Assembly: GCF_000698555.1 (NCBI RefSeq)
Contig: NZ_JFHE01000001.1
Span: 62,001-126,000, forward strand
Origin: Caballeronia grimmiae
GTDB taxonomy: Bacteria > Pseudomonadota > Gammaproteobacteria > Burkholderiales > Burkholderiaceae
Reading direction: 5' to 3'
Length of the DNA stretch: 64,000 nucleotides
Part shown: positions 34,391-43,961 of the stretch, piece after piece
Layout: every line of letters starts with the position of its first letter
How positions within the stretch are numbered: the stretch's first letter is position 1
Notes under the pieces: model-generated
What the model saw: the letters and a program-made list of their open reading frames with translations, nothing else
The model's database searches: none
What the model was told of the DNA's origin: nothing
Made by a program: the position numbers and the translations under genes

Positions 34391-35636
34391 AACGCAGCGC
34401 CTCCGCCGGACGCACCTTCGCACCGCGCCAGCTCGGATAGAGCGTGGCCAGCGACGACAACAGGAACGCGATCACGCCGATCTTCGCGACATCGGCCGGC
34501 ACGAGTTCGGACGGCAGTTCGCTGATGAAATAGACCGAAGGCGGCAGGAACTGCACGCCGATCAAATGCTCGATCATCGGCACGAGCCACGGAATGCTCC
34601 ACGCGATCAGACAGCCGAGCGATACGCCGAGCGCCGTGCCGATGAAGCCGATCGTCACGCCCTGCACGACGAATATTTTCATGATGGAACCCGGCTGTGC
34701 GCCGAGCGTGCGCAGGATCGCGATATCGGCCTGCTTGTCGGTGACGGTCATCACGAGCGACGAAACGAGATTGAACGCCGCCACCGCGATGATCAGCGTC
34801 AGGATGATGAACATCATGCGCTTCTCGATCTGCACGGCGGAGAACCATGTCTTGTTTTGCTGCGTCCAGTCGCGGATATACAGATCGCCGGACAGCGTAT
34901 GCGACAGTTGCCGCGCGACTTCGGGCGCGCGCTGCATGTCCTTCAGGCGCAGGCGCACGCCGGTCGGCGCGGGCAGGCGAAAGAGCGCCTGGGCATCGCG
35001 GATGGCGATCAGCGCGAGCGTCGAATCGTATTCATAGTGCCCCGACTCGAAGATGCCGACGACCGTGAACTGCTTGAGCCGCGGCATCATGCCGGCGGGC
35101 GTGATGGTACCTTCGGGCGCGACGAGCGTGATCTTGTCGCCGGTCATCACGCCGAGGTTCGTCGCCAGATCGCGGCCGAGTACGATGCCGAATCCGCCCG
35201 GCACGAGATCCGCGAGCTTGCCCGCGCGCATCTCCTTGCCGATGTCCGACACTTGCGGCTCCAGCGACGGCTCCACGCCTCGCAGCGCGACGCCGCTCAC
35301 CGCGCCCTGGCGCGTCAGAAGCGCCTGCGCTTCGACATAGGGCGCAGCGCCGGTCACTTCGGGATTGCGGCGCGCTTCCTGCGCGGTGAGTTGCCAGTTG
35401 GGCATCGAACCGGTCGGCGAAAAGATCTCGACGTGGGCGAGCACCGAGAGCATGCGGTCGCGCACTTCTTTCTGGAAGCCGTTCATGACCGACAACACGA
35501 CGATCAGCGCGGCGACGCCGAGCGCGATGCCCGCCATCGACACCAGTGCGATGAAGGAGATGAAGCCGTTGCCTGTGGTGCGTTTGCTGGCGCGCGTGTA
35601 GCGCCAGCCAATCTGCCATTCGTACGGAAGTTTCAA
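34383..35636 (-). CDS. lolC: Lipoprotein-releasing ABC transporter permease LolC/LolE
   Basis: 417 residues from a TTG at 35636, preceded by AAGGA at 35642-35646; no ATG exists before the conserved [11 protein letters not shown] start. Four membrane segments flank a large periplasmic domain, with the FtsX-type motifs [26 protein letters not shown] and [22 protein letters not shown]. Only one permease gene is present, so the complex is probably a LolF-like homodimer arrangement or the second permease is elsewhere. Overlaps lolD by 8 bp. Confidence 0.92.
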   Translation of the reverse strand: MKLPYEWQIGWRYTRASKRTTGNGFISFIALVSMAGIALGVAALIVVLSVMNGFQKEVRDRMLSVLAHVEIFSPTGSMPNWQLTAQEARRNPEVTGAAPYVEAQALLTRQGAVSGVALRGVEPSLEPQVSDIGKEMRAGKLADLVPGGFGIVLGRDLATNLGVMTGDKITLVAPEGTITPAGMMPRLKQFTVVGIFESGHYEYDSTLALIAIRDAQALFRLPAPTGVRLRLKDMQRAPEVARQLSHTLSGDLYIRDWTQQNKTWFSAVQIEKRMMFIILTLIIAVAAFNLVSSLVMTVTDKQADIAILRTLGAQPGSIMKIFVVQGVTIGFIGTALGVSLGCLIAWSIPWLVPMIEHLIGVQFLPPSVYFISELPSELVPADVAKIGVIAFLLSSLATLYPSWRGAKVRPAEALRYE

Positions 35637-35883
35637 GCGAATCCTTGTGTCTGCTGTTGCTGCGTTGGTCTTGCGTCCCGCTTTGCCCGGCTGGCCCGCG
35701 TCGATGCGACGCGAGGTCTGCGCCGCGAAATTTGCGAAAGTTTGCCATAGGTGGCGCGAGCGCCGTAACAAGCGGGCGCTGGCGTCGGCCATTCAGCGGT
35801 GTGCGAAACGGCCTGTCGGCGGGCATTTCGACCGGTCATCAGACGCTTCCACCGATGCGCGGGACATCGGCGCATGCCCTACA

Positions 35884-36990
35884 ATGCCGACCATCATGCC
35901 CGTTCCCGACCTTCACCTTCTGCTGCCGTTCGCGCTGCCCTCGGCGGCGGACGCCGCCACCGCGTTGCACGGACTGGAGAGCGCGGCGCTCGACAAGCTG
36001 CTCGCCCGCGCCACGCTCGAAGAACGCGTGATCGGAGAAGACTTTCAGCGCACGCTGCCGCACGAACGCTGGATCGCGCAACGCTTCGGCGTGGTCACGC
36101 CGAGCGCCGGCCAGCGCCACGCCGACGACGCCCCGCTCGCCCCGTTCATGCTCCTCGCCGATGGCGGCACGCCCGGCGATGCGCTGTGGGCCTGCATCGA
36201 GCCGGTTCATGTCCGGATCGCGCACGATCATCTCGTCCTGATCGATCCCGCCACGCTCGGCGTGCGCACCGAAGAAGCGCGCGCGTTGCTTCAGACGGCG
36301 CGGCCCGTTATCGAAGAGCTGGGCATCGCTTTGCAAGCGCCGACGCCGCTGCGCTGGTACGTGTCGGGCGAGGCGCTCGGCGCGCTTGCGAGTGCATCGC
36401 CGTTGCGCGCGACCGGACGCAACATCGAAATATGGCTGCCGCACGAAGCCCGCACGGGCGAACGCTCGCGCGCGTGGATGAAGCTGCAGAACGAAGTGCA
36501 GATGGCGTGGTTCGAGCATCCGCTGAACGTGGAGCGTGAATCGCATGGATTGCCCGCGATCAATTCGATCTGGCTGCACGCGCAAGGCGCGATGCGTCCC
36601 GTCCAGAGTCCGTTCGCGCGCGTGTTGTCGGATGCCGCCGCGACGCGCGGGCTTGCGAGCGCAGCGGGCATCGAACCGCACACGCCGCCGGAGAGCTTCG
36701 CTGCGCTGGCAAAAGCCAGGCATACGAACGCGGAAGGCGCGACGCTCGTCGAACTCGATCCGTTTTCCGCGCCGTTCATCGAACAGGATTGGGCGCGCTG
36801 GAATGCGTCGCTTCAGGCGCTCGAGAAGGACTGGTTCGCACCCGCGCTCGACGCGCTGTCGAACGGTTCGCTGAAGCGGCTCGGCATCACGCTTTGCGGC
36901 GATACCGGCTCGGTGACGCTTTCCATCACGCGTTCGGACTTGCGCAAATTCTGGCGTCGCAGGCCGATTGCGGCGCTTTTCATCGAATGA
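35884..36990 (+). CDS. RpfE-type regulatory/phosphoglycerate mutase-like protein
   Basis: 368 residues from the ATG at 35884 (or 35896). It resembles proteins annotated as RpfE-like next to recJ in Xanthomonas and Burkholderia; features are WACIEPVHVRIAHDHLVLID, an inner acidic stretch and a closing LCGDTGSVTLSITRSDLRKF. The order here, rpfE-like then recJ, with prfB and lysS shortly after, matches the Xanthomonas campestris rpf region. The actual role is not known; a phosphatase/mutase label would rest on remote similarity only. Confidence 0.65.
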   Translation: MPTIMPVPDLHLLLPFALPSAADAATALHGLESAALDKLLARATLEERVIGEDFQRTLPHERWIAQRFGVVTPSAGQRHADDAPLAPFMLLADGGTPGDALWACIEPVHVRIAHDHLVLIDPATLGVRTEEARALLQTARPVIEELGIALQAPTPLRWYVSGEALGALASASPLRATGRNIEIWLPHEARTGERSRAWMKLQNEVQMAWFEHPLNVERESHGLPAINSIWLHAQGAMRPVQSPFARVLSDAAATRGLASAAGIEPHTPPESFAALAKARHTNAEGATLVELDPFSAPFIEQDWARWNASLQALEKDWFAPALDALSNGSLKRLGITLCGDTGSVTLSITRSDLRKFWRRRPIAALFIE

Positions 36991-37003
36991 AGGCCCTAGC
37001 TGA

Positions 37004-38704
37004 ATGACGCGAATCATCACGCGCGCTTCCTCCCCCGCCGACGCCGAAGCGCTGATGCGCCACGGCCTGCATCCCGTGATCGCGCGGCTCTACGCGGCGC
37101 GCGGCGTGACGTCGCCGGATGAGGTCGAGACAGAGTTCAAGCGCCTCCACGCGCCCGTCGGCCTGAAGGGTTGCGACGATGCCGCCGTCGTGCTCGCCGA
37201 TGCGCTCGCCGCGGGCAAGCGCATGCTCGTCGTCGCCGATTACGACTGCGACGGCGCGACCGCCTGCGCCGTGGCTGTGCGCGGCTTGCGGATGTTCGGC
37301 GCGACCGTCGACTATCTGGTGCCGAACCGCTTCGAATACGGCTACGGACTGACGCCCGAGATCGTCGAACTCGCCGGGCGCTCGCCGCTCGCCCCGCCCG
37401 ATCTGCTGATTACCGTCGATAACGGCATCGCCAGCGTGGAAGGCGTCGCGGCGGCGAACGCGCTCGGCATCGACGTGCTCGTGACCGATCATCACCTTCC
37501 CGGCGACGAATTGCCCGCCGCTCGCGCGATCGTCAATCCGAATCAGCCGGGCTGCGGATTTCCGAGCAAATGCATTGCGGGCGTGGGCGTGATGTTTTAC
37601 GTGCTGCTCGCGCTGAGGGCCGAACTGCGCCGGCGCGGCGCCTACGAGAATGCGCCCGAACCGCGTCTGGACGGCCTGCTCGATCTCGTCGCGCTGGGCA
37701 CGGTCGCGGACGTCGTGAAGCTCGATGCGAATAACCGCATCCTCGTCGCGCAGGGCCTCAAGCGGATTCGCGCGGGCCGCATGCAGCCGGGCATCGCGGC
37801 GCTTTTCCGCGCGGCAGCCCGCGATGCGCGCGCCGCATCGGGCTTCGATCTGGGCTTTGCGCTGGGGCCGCGGCTGAACGCGGCGGGCCGGCTGTCGGAC
37901 ATGTCCCTCGGCATCGAATGCTTGACGACCGACGACATCGGCCGTGCATGGGAGCTCGCGCAGCAACTCGATTCGATGAACCGCGAGCGGCGCGAAATCG
38001 AAGCCGGCATGCAGCAGCAGGCACTCGCGGAACTGCAAAGTTTCGAGCCGGGCGAGCGTGCGACGCTCACCCTCTTCGATCCGGGCTGGCATCAGGGCGT
38101 GATCGGCATCGTCGCGGGACGGCTGAAGGAGCGCTTTCACCGGCCGTCGTTCACGTTCGCGCACGCCGACGACGCCGGCACGCTGTCCAAAGGCTCCGGC
38201 CGCTCCATTCCGGGCTTCCATCTGCGCGATGCCGTCGATCTGATCAGCAAGCGCGAGCCCGGCCTCATCCACAAGTTCGGCGGCCACGCGATGGCGGCGG
38301 GCCTCACGCTCGCCACCACCGATATCGCGCGCTTCACGGACGCGTTCGAAGCGGTCGGGCGCGAATGGCTGACGGCCGAAGCGCTCGCGCGGACGATCGA
38401 GACGGATGGCGAATTGGAAGACGCGTACTTCACGCCGCAATTCGTCGAAATGCTCGACGCCGCCGTCTGGGGTCAGGGATTCCCGGCGCCGACTTTCTCG
38501 GGAGAGTTCGATGTCGCGTCACAGGCGCTCGTCAAGGAAAAGCATCTGAAGCTGTCACTCACGCGCGGACGGCAGCGCTTCAACGCGATCTGGTTCAATC
38601 ATGTCGATCCGTTGCCGCCGCGTGCGACCGTCGCGTACCGGCTCGTCAGCGATTCGTGGAACGGCGTGGCGCGCGTGCAGTTGGTCGTGGAGCATGCGAC
38701 ATAA
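37004..38704 (+). CDS. recJ: Single-stranded-DNA-specific exonuclease RecJ
   Basis: 566 residues (E. coli 577), 5'-3' exonuclease on single-stranded DNA in recombination and mismatch repair. DHH-family motifs: VVADYDCDGATACAVAVRGL, TVDNGIASVEGV, VTDHHLPGDELPAARAIVNP and the C-terminal DHHA1 region GKSIP-like SGRSIPGFHLRDAVD and GGHAMAAGLTL. It starts 13 bp after the RpfE-like gene and ends with a terminator before the DUF5672 gene. Confidence 0.96.
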   Translation: MTRIITRASSPADAEALMRHGLHPVIARLYAARGVTSPDEVETEFKRLHAPVGLKGCDDAAVVLADALAAGKRMLVVADYDCDGATACAVAVRGLRMFGATVDYLVPNRFEYGYGLTPEIVELAGRSPLAPPDLLITVDNGIASVEGVAAANALGIDVLVTDHHLPGDELPAARAIVNPNQPGCGFPSKCIAGVGVMFYVLLALRAELRRRGAYENAPEPRLDGLLDLVALGTVADVVKLDANNRILVAQGLKRIRAGRMQPGIAALFRAAARDARAASGFDLGFALGPRLNAAGRLSDMSLGIECLTTDDIGRAWELAQQLDSMNRERREIEAGMQQQALAELQSFEPGERATLTLFDPGWHQGVIGIVAGRLKERFHRPSFTFAHADDAGTLSKGSGRSIPGFHLRDAVDLISKREPGLIHKFGGHAMAAGLTLATTDIARFTDAFEAVGREWLTAEALARTIETDGELEDAYFTPQFVEMLDAAVWGQGFPAPTFSGEFDVASQALVKEKHLKLSLTRGRQRFNAIWFNHVDPLPPRATVAYRLVSDSWNGVARVQLVVEHAT

Positions 38705-38758
38705 TTTGGCGTGGCGGCAAGCCGTGGGGGGCGTCTGCCAGCCGATATAATGCCGCGA

Positions 38759-38783
38759 CCCGAACCCGCGTTTCGGGCTTTTT
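38759..38783 (+). terminator. Intrinsic terminator after recJ
   Basis: CCCGAA (38759-38764) pairs with TTCGGG (38772-38777) around a GC-rich loop and is followed by C then five T (38779-38783). A perfect TATAAT at 38746-38751 just upstream lacks a good -35 partner. Confidence 0.7.
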
Positions 38784-38821
38784 GAAGGTGTGAGGCGACT
38801 GCGTTATGCATCCGTCGGCTC

Positions 38822-39739
38822 ATGTTTATTAGAAGTACAAAACAAAAACAGTCGCGGATCATGAGTAACGAGAAAGTCGATTTAAGTCAGGTCACGCTGT
38901 GCGCCGTTGATTGCATCAATCCAGTCCTCGCAATAAGAGCGCTGCAGAATTCCCGAAGACACTGCCTCTTTGGCGAAACACTTTTGCTGACAGACCAGCA
39001 CATCGAGTGCGATGCGCGAGTCGCTCTCATTGCCCCTATTCGCAGCAAGCAGGAATACAGTCAGTTCATTCTCAAAGAACTCGGCCAGTACATCACAACG
39101 CCCTGGGTGCTGCTCGTTCAGTGGGACGGTTATGTAGTCGCTCCGTCCGCCTGGACAGACGAATTCCTGGCTTACGACTATATCGGCGCGCGCTGGCCCT
39201 CTTACTCCGACGGCATGGCCGTCGGAAACGGCGGCTTCTCGCTCCGCTCGAAACGGCTTCTGAATGCGTTGTCGAGCGACAGCGGATTTACGCCCGACGC
39301 GACGACCGGCGAAGATGAACTGATCTGTCGCGCATTTCGCCCCGCCCTGGAGACGAACTATGGCATCCGCTTCGCACCTGAGGACGTGGCCGACCGTTTT
39401 TCCGTCGAGATCGCCCCGACACCCGGCCCGACCTTCGGCTTCCACGGGCTGTTCAACATGCATCGGCTTCCGGAAGACGACATCTTGTTCGTGACCGAAC
39501 ACGCGCATGAGCGCACGGTCTCCACGAGCGAGTTCATTGGCTTCTGGGCTCGTTGCTCCGCAGGGGGCCGCACCTCCGCGGCTAACCAGATCTACGACCG
39601 GATCCGAAAAGTGTTCAGTACGGCAATCATCGAGCATGTTCTTGCGAACAATGGCACCGCGGCGGCCGACGCTGCCGAGCAGGTGGCACGGGCCGAAGCG
39701 CTGTACATCGAGCGCCAGGCCGTGTCGAATCGCGATTAG
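38822..39739 (+). CDS. DUF5672 glycosyltransferase-like protein (first copy)
   Basis: 305 residues (292 if the ATG at 38861 is used; neither start has a good ribosome-binding site). The DUF5672 pattern is clear: VLLVQWDGYVV, YDYIGARWP, GNGGFSLRSKRLL, EDELICRAFRPALE and YGIRFAPEDVADRFSVE. The QWDG and paired acidic residues suggest a GT-A-like nucleotide-sugar site. Early codons are AT-rich, with AGA and ATA use unlike the neighbours. It interrupts the usual recJ-prfB adjacency, which suggests it was inserted. Shares motif-for-motif similarity with the gene at 56563. Confidence 0.78.
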   Translation: MFIRSTKQKQSRIMSNEKVDLSQVTLCAVDCINPVLAIRALQNSRRHCLFGETLLLTDQHIECDARVALIAPIRSKQEYSQFILKELGQYITTPWVLLVQWDGYVVAPSAWTDEFLAYDYIGARWPSYSDGMAVGNGGFSLRSKRLLNALSSDSGFTPDATTGEDELICRAFRPALETNYGIRFAPEDVADRFSVEIAPTPGPTFGFHGLFNMHRLPEDDILFVTEHAHERTVSTSEFIGFWARCSAGGRTSAANQIYDRIRKVFSTAIIEHVLANNGTAAADAAEQVARAEALYIERQAVSNRD

Positions 39740-39933
39740 CGCCTGACGCGCTCGCCCACTGATGTCGCGCAACGGGACGGCGGTGAGATAGCGCAGCGTC
39801 CGCCGCCACGCTGAAAAAGCGCTTCTCACCCTTTTTCCGTGGCGGCGCAACCGGTGCGGACGCGGGCTGGCCGACGCGAATAACGGTGTCAATCGGCTAT
39901 AATTGCACCTTTTTACGAAGCCGAAGATCGACA

Positions 39934-41038
39934 ATGGAAGCAGAACGTCTCAACGCGATCGAAAGCCTCCTGGCCGACCTGCGCCGCCGCGCGGACGAGC
40001 TACGGGGGTATCTTTGACTACGACGCCAAGTCCGCGCGTCTGATCGAAGTCAACAAGGAACTCGAAGACCCCAACGTCTGGAACGATTCGAAGAACGCCC
40101 AGGCGCTCGGCCGTGAGAAGAAGCTGCTCGACGGCGTGGTGACGACGCTCACCGCGCTCGGCAACGATCTTCGCGACGCGCAGGATCTCTTCGACATGGC
40201 GCGCGACGAGAGCGACGAAGACACGCTCGTCGCCTGCGAAGCCGACGCGGAAGCGCTCAAGGCGCGCGTCGAAGACATGGAGTTCCGCCGGATGTTCTCG
40301 AACCCGGCCGATCCGAACAACTGCTTCATCGACATTCAGGCTGGCGCGGGCGGCACCGAGGCGTGCGACTGGGCGTCCATGCTGCTGCGCCAGTACCTGC
40401 GCTACTGCGAGCGCAAGGGCTTCAAGACCGAAGTGCTCGAAGAATCCGAAGGCGATGTCGCCGGCATCAAGAGCGCGACAATCAAGGTCGAAGGCGAATA
40501 CGCGTACGGCTATCTGCGCACCGAAACCGGCATTCACCGCCTCGTGCGCAAGTCGCCGTTCGATTCGTCGGGCGGCCGGCATACGTCGTTTTCGTCGGTG
40601 TTCGTGTATCCGGAAATCGACGATTCGATCGAGATCGAAATCAATCCCGCCGATATCCGCACGGACACGTATCGCGCATCCGGCGCGGGCGGCCAGCACA
40701 TCAACAAGACGGACTCCGCCGTGCGTCTCACGCACGCGCCGACGGGCATCGTCGTGCAGTGCCAGAACGACCGCTCGCAGCACCGCAACCGCGCGGAAGC
40801 CATGCAGATGCTGAAGGCGCGTCTGTACGAATTCGAGATGCGCAAGCGCCAGGCCGAACAGGACAAGCTCGAATCGAGCAAGACCGACGTGGGCTGGGGC
40901 CATCAGATCCGCTCCTACGTGCTCGACCAGAGCCGCGTGAAGGACCTGCGCACCAGCGTGGAAATGAGCAACACGCGCGCCGTGCTCGACGGCGACCTCG
41001 ACGACTTCATCAGCGCAAGCCTGAAACAGGGCGTCTAA
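39934..41038 (+). CDS. prfB: Peptide chain release factor 2 (programmed +1 frameshift)
   Basis: The first 27 codons run from the ATG at 39934 to an in-frame TGA at 40015-40017. A GGGGG Shine-Dalgarno-like run (40004-40008) and the slippery CTT before TGAC cause a +1 shift, after which reading continues from 40016 to 41038, giving 367 residues (E. coli 365). RF2 motifs are intact: [15 protein letters not shown] with the SPF codon-recognition element and [17 protein letters not shown] with GGQ. RF2 ends translation at UGA/UAA; the shift makes its synthesis drop when RF2 is plentiful. Confidence 0.96.
40004..40018 (+). promoter_or_regulatory. RF2 programmed frameshift site
   Basis: Reading CGG GGG TAT CTT TGA C, with a G-rich Shine-Dalgarno mimic 3 bases before the CTT slippery codon and the TGA stop recognised by RF2 itself, followed by C, the poor-context base typical of this autoregulatory site. 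Confidence 0.95.
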
Positions 41039-41125
41039 ACGGCCAGCGCGGGTATCAGCTTCGGTATCCGCGTTTTCGTTTCGACTCACCGCGCATCCGC
41101 CTCGCTTTAAAAGCCAAGAATCATC

Positions 41126-42652
41126 ATGACCGAACCGACCCAGACGAGCGCCGCTCCCGAACTGGAAGACAACCAGATCATCGCCGAGCGCCGCGACAAG
41201 CTGCGCGCGCTGCGCGAGCAAGGCATCGCTTATCCGAACGACTTCCGCCCGACGCATCAGGCGGCCGCGCTGCAAAGCGAGTACGCCGGCACCGACAAGG
41301 AAGCGCTCGAAGCGAATCCCCTGCCCGTCGCGCTCGCCGGCCGCATGATGCTGAAGCGCGTGATGGGCAAGGCCAGCTTCGCGACGGTTCAGGACGGCAG
41401 CGGCCAGATTCAGTTCTTCGTGACGCCCGCCGATGTCGGCGCGGACGTGTACGAAGCGTTCAAGAAGTGGGACCTGGGCGACATCATCGCGGCGCGCGGC
41501 GTGTTGTTTCGCACGAACAAGGGCGAGCTGTCGGTGCGCTGCACGGAACTGCGGCTGCTGTCGAAGGCGCTGCGCCCGCTGCCTGACAAGTTCCACGGCC
41601 TCGCCGATCAGGAAATGCGCTATCGCCAGCGTTACGTCGATCTGATCGTCACGCCGGAATCGCGCAAGACGTTCATGGCGCGCACGAAAGCGGTCACGTC
41701 GATCCGCAATTTCATGGCGCAGGCGAACTTCATGGAAGTCGAAACGCCGATGCTGCACCCGATTCCGGGCGGCGCGGCGGCGAAGCCCTTCGTCACGCAT
41801 CACAACGCGCTCGACATGCAGATGTTCCTGCGCATCGCGCCGGAGTTGTATCTGAAGCGGCTGATCGTCGGCGGCTTCGAGCGCGTGTTCGAGATCAATC
41901 GTAATTTCCGGAACGAAGGCGTATCGCCGCGTCACAATCCGGAATTCACGATGATGGAGTTCTACGCGGCGTTCACGGACTATCGCTGGCTGATGGACTT
42001 CACCGAGCAACTGATCCGCCAGGCCGCGATCGATGCGCTCGGCACTGCGACCATCACGTATCAGGGCCGCGAACTCGATTTCAGCAAGCCGTTCCATCGC
42101 CTGACTATCAATCAGGCGATCCAGAAGTACGCGCCGCAATACACCGACGAGCAGTTGAACGACGGCGTGTTCGTGCGCGCCGAACTGAAGAAGTTCGGTG
42201 TGGATACGGCGCAGCCCGCGTTTCTCAATGCCGGCATCGGCGCGCTGCAACTGGCGCTCTTCGAAGAGACGGCGGAATCGCAATTGTGGGAGCCGACGTA
42301 CATCGTCGATTACCCGATCGAGGTGTCGCCGCTGGCGCGTGAGTCGGACAGCGTGCCGGGCATCACGGAGCGCTTCGAGCTGTTCATCACGGGGCGCGAG
42401 ATTGCGAACGGTTTCTCGGAACTGAACGATCCGGAAGATCAGGCCGCGCGCTTCCAGAAGCAGGTCGACCAGAAAGACGCCGGCGACGAAGAAGCGATGT
42501 ATTTCGACGCCGACTACATTCGCGCGCTCGAATACGGCATGCCGCCGACAGGCGGATGCGGGATCGGCATCGACCGGCTGGTGATGCTGCTGACCGACAG
42601 CCCGAGCATTCGCGATGTCATTCTATTCCCGCATTTGCGGCGGGAAGACTGA
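41126..42652 (+). CDS. lysS: Lysyl-tRNA synthetase (class II)
   Basis: 508 residues. N-terminal OB-fold anticodon-binding domain ([20 protein letters not shown]), then the class II catalytic domain: motif 2 [20 protein letters not shown] and motif 3 [20 protein letters not shown]. Charges tRNA-Lys in the cytosol. It is 87 bp after prfB, an order common across proteobacteria, and ends with a terminator. Confidence 0.97.
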   Translation: MTEPTQTSAAPELEDNQIIAERRDKLRALREQGIAYPNDFRPTHQAAALQSEYAGTDKEALEANPLPVALAGRMMLKRVMGKASFATVQDGSGQIQFFVTPADVGADVYEAFKKWDLGDIIAARGVLFRTNKGELSVRCTELRLLSKALRPLPDKFHGLADQEMRYRQRYVDLIVTPESRKTFMARTKAVTSIRNFMAQANFMEVETPMLHPIPGGAAAKPFVTHHNALDMQMFLRIAPELYLKRLIVGGFERVFEINRNFRNEGVSPRHNPEFTMMEFYAAFTDYRWLMDFTEQLIRQAAIDALGTATITYQGRELDFSKPFHRLTINQAIQKYAPQYTDEQLNDGVFVRAELKKFGVDTAQPAFLNAGIGALQLALFEETAESQLWEPTYIVDYPIEVSPLARESDSVPGITERFELFITGREIANGFSELNDPEDQAARFQKQVDQKDAGDEEAMYFDADYIRALEYGMPPTGGCGIGIDRLVMLLTDSPSIRDVILFPHLRRED

Positions 42653-43189
42653 GCGGGAAGCTTGGTCGGTTGATGGTGAAAGCGCGTCCTTGGGGGCGCG
42701 CTTTTTTTTGCCATCTGGAGGTTTTTCAAGCGATGCCGTGCGGGGCGTTGAGAATGAATTTCGCGTCGCGGCAGGCTCGGTCGCCTTGCACGCGATTTCG
42801 CGCCCGTTCCAACTTGCAACGATGTAATTACAGACTTAGCCACATGCACAAAACCGTTGAGCATCGTGGCGGCGAAAAGATGCACCCCGCACGCGACCTG
42901 CGAATGGCAGTGCCCGCAAGGGCAACAGCGTCCACCGCGTCAGACCGAAAACCAAAAAACCGCGCGTCGTCGATTGAGCAAGCGGAACACCCTTTCCGCT
43001 CGCTTTGCAACCGGACCCCAAGCTCCGAAATCGTCGTCGCACACCGCCCCGCCTTTTTCCCGCACCGACGCCTGGCATCGGATGTGCTTCAGAGTAAGAA
43101 AAACAGTGGTCAAAACCAGCAAAGCTCTAGACGCAAGATCCCATCAGAATCGATCCGACTAGCACTTCGCCTCGAATGGAGGTTCAACC
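42653..43189 (+). other. Intergenic region, 537 bp, without a supported gene
   Basis: Between lysS and the glycine-zipper gene. It holds the lysS terminator at its start and a GGAGG Shine-Dalgarno for the next gene at its end. The middle is a little richer in A/T, with several poly-A/T short runs. The open frames crossing it lack ribosome-binding sites and coding-like composition. No RNA gene recognised. Confidence 0.5.
42679..42709 (+). terminator. Intrinsic terminator after lysS
   Basis: AAAGCGCG (42679-42686) and CGCGCTTT (42697-42704) form an 8-bp stem with a 10-base loop, continuing into eight T residues (42702-42709). Confidence 0.88.
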
Positions 43190-43888
43190 ATGGATAACGG
43201 GACCAACAAGCTCGCGTCCTCCCCCTCTCCCGACGCCAGCCAGCCGCTGCCGCAGCAACGCCGTCTGCATCCACTCGTCGCGACGGCGGCGGGCGCGGTG
43301 ATCGTCGCAAGTCTTGCCGCTACGGCAGCCATTACCGGCGTATTTCCCAGGGCGTCGAGCACGTCCGCGCAGAATCCGCAGACGCAGACGGCGGCCGTCG
43401 CGCAGCAGCAGGCAGTGACCCCCGCCACGCCTGCCGCCGCGCCCGCCCAACCGGTCGTGCAGCAACCCGCCCCGCAGCCCGTGCAACAGGCGCCTGTCCA
43501 GCCAGCGCCCGCGCAACCGTCCTATGCGCAACAACCGCCGCCGAAAGCGGCGTACTGCTCGACGTGCGGCACCGTCGAATCCATCTCCGCCGTGCGTCGC
43601 GAAGGACACGGCACGGGGATCGGTGCGGTCGGTGGCGCAGTGGCCGGGGGTGTCGTCGGCAACCAGTTCGGGCGTGGCGGCGGCCGGACCGCAATGACCC
43701 TGCTCGGCGCGCTCGGCGGCGGTCTCGCGGGCAATTCGGTGGAGAAGCACATTCGCAGCGAAACCGATTACTCGGTGCGCGTCAGAATGGAAAACGGCAA
43801 GACGCGTTATTTCACGTACAAGCAGCAGCCGCCGTTCGCGCAGGGCCAGCATGTGCGCGTACGCAACGGCGTGCTCGAAGCGAGTTGA
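43190..43888 (+). CDS. Glycine-zipper 2TM-domain envelope protein
   Basis: 232 residues. An N-terminal hydrophobic segment (VATAAGAVIVASLAATAAITG) anchors it; a Pro/Gln/Ala-rich linker of about 70 residues follows, then CSTCG and the Rickettsia 17-kDa-like glycine zipper (GTGIGAVGGAVAGGVVGNQF, then TLLGALGGGLAGN), and a closing VRVRMENGKTRYFTYKQQP. Such proteins span or associate with the outer membrane and are often stress-linked. GGAGG lies about 8 bp before the ATG. Confidence 0.85.
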   Translation: MDNGTNKLASSPSPDASQPLPQQRRLHPLVATAAGAVIVASLAATAAITGVFPRASSTSAQNPQTQTAAVAQQQAVTPATPAAAPAQPVVQQPAPQPVQQAPVQPAPAQPSYAQQPPPKAAYCSTCGTVESISAVRREGHGTGIGAVGGAVAGGVVGNQFGRGGGRTAMTLLGALGGGLAGNSVEKHIRSETDYSVRVRMENGKTRYFTYKQQPPFAQGQHVRVRNGVLEAS

Positions 43889-43912
43889 CCGATCGACGCG
43901 TCAGGCGAAAAA

Positions 43913-43942
43913 AAGGCGGTGGGTCTTGCGAGCCGCCGCCTT
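43913..43942. terminator. Probable terminator between convergent genes
   Basis: AAGGCGG (43913-43919) and CCGCCTT (43936-43942) can pair, with a run of seven A before the stem that would read as T on the minus strand, serving pssA. The 16-base loop makes it weak. Confidence 0.4.
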
Positions 43943-43961
43943 GTGCATCGAGTAACGCGCT

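Noticed and set aside
32933-35750. Two long plus-strand frames opposite tatD, lolD and lolC
   Set aside because: Shadows of three recognised genes; no family resemblance.
39950-42283. A 777-codon open frame on the minus strand, opposite prfB and lysS
   Set aside because: It is fully antisense to two well-identified genes; long stop-free antisense frames are expected at this GC content. Its product is Arg/His/Glu-rich with no domain.
42556-43197. Possible 213-codon gene after lysS
   Set aside because: It begins inside lysS in another frame, runs through the terminator and has no ribosome-binding site.
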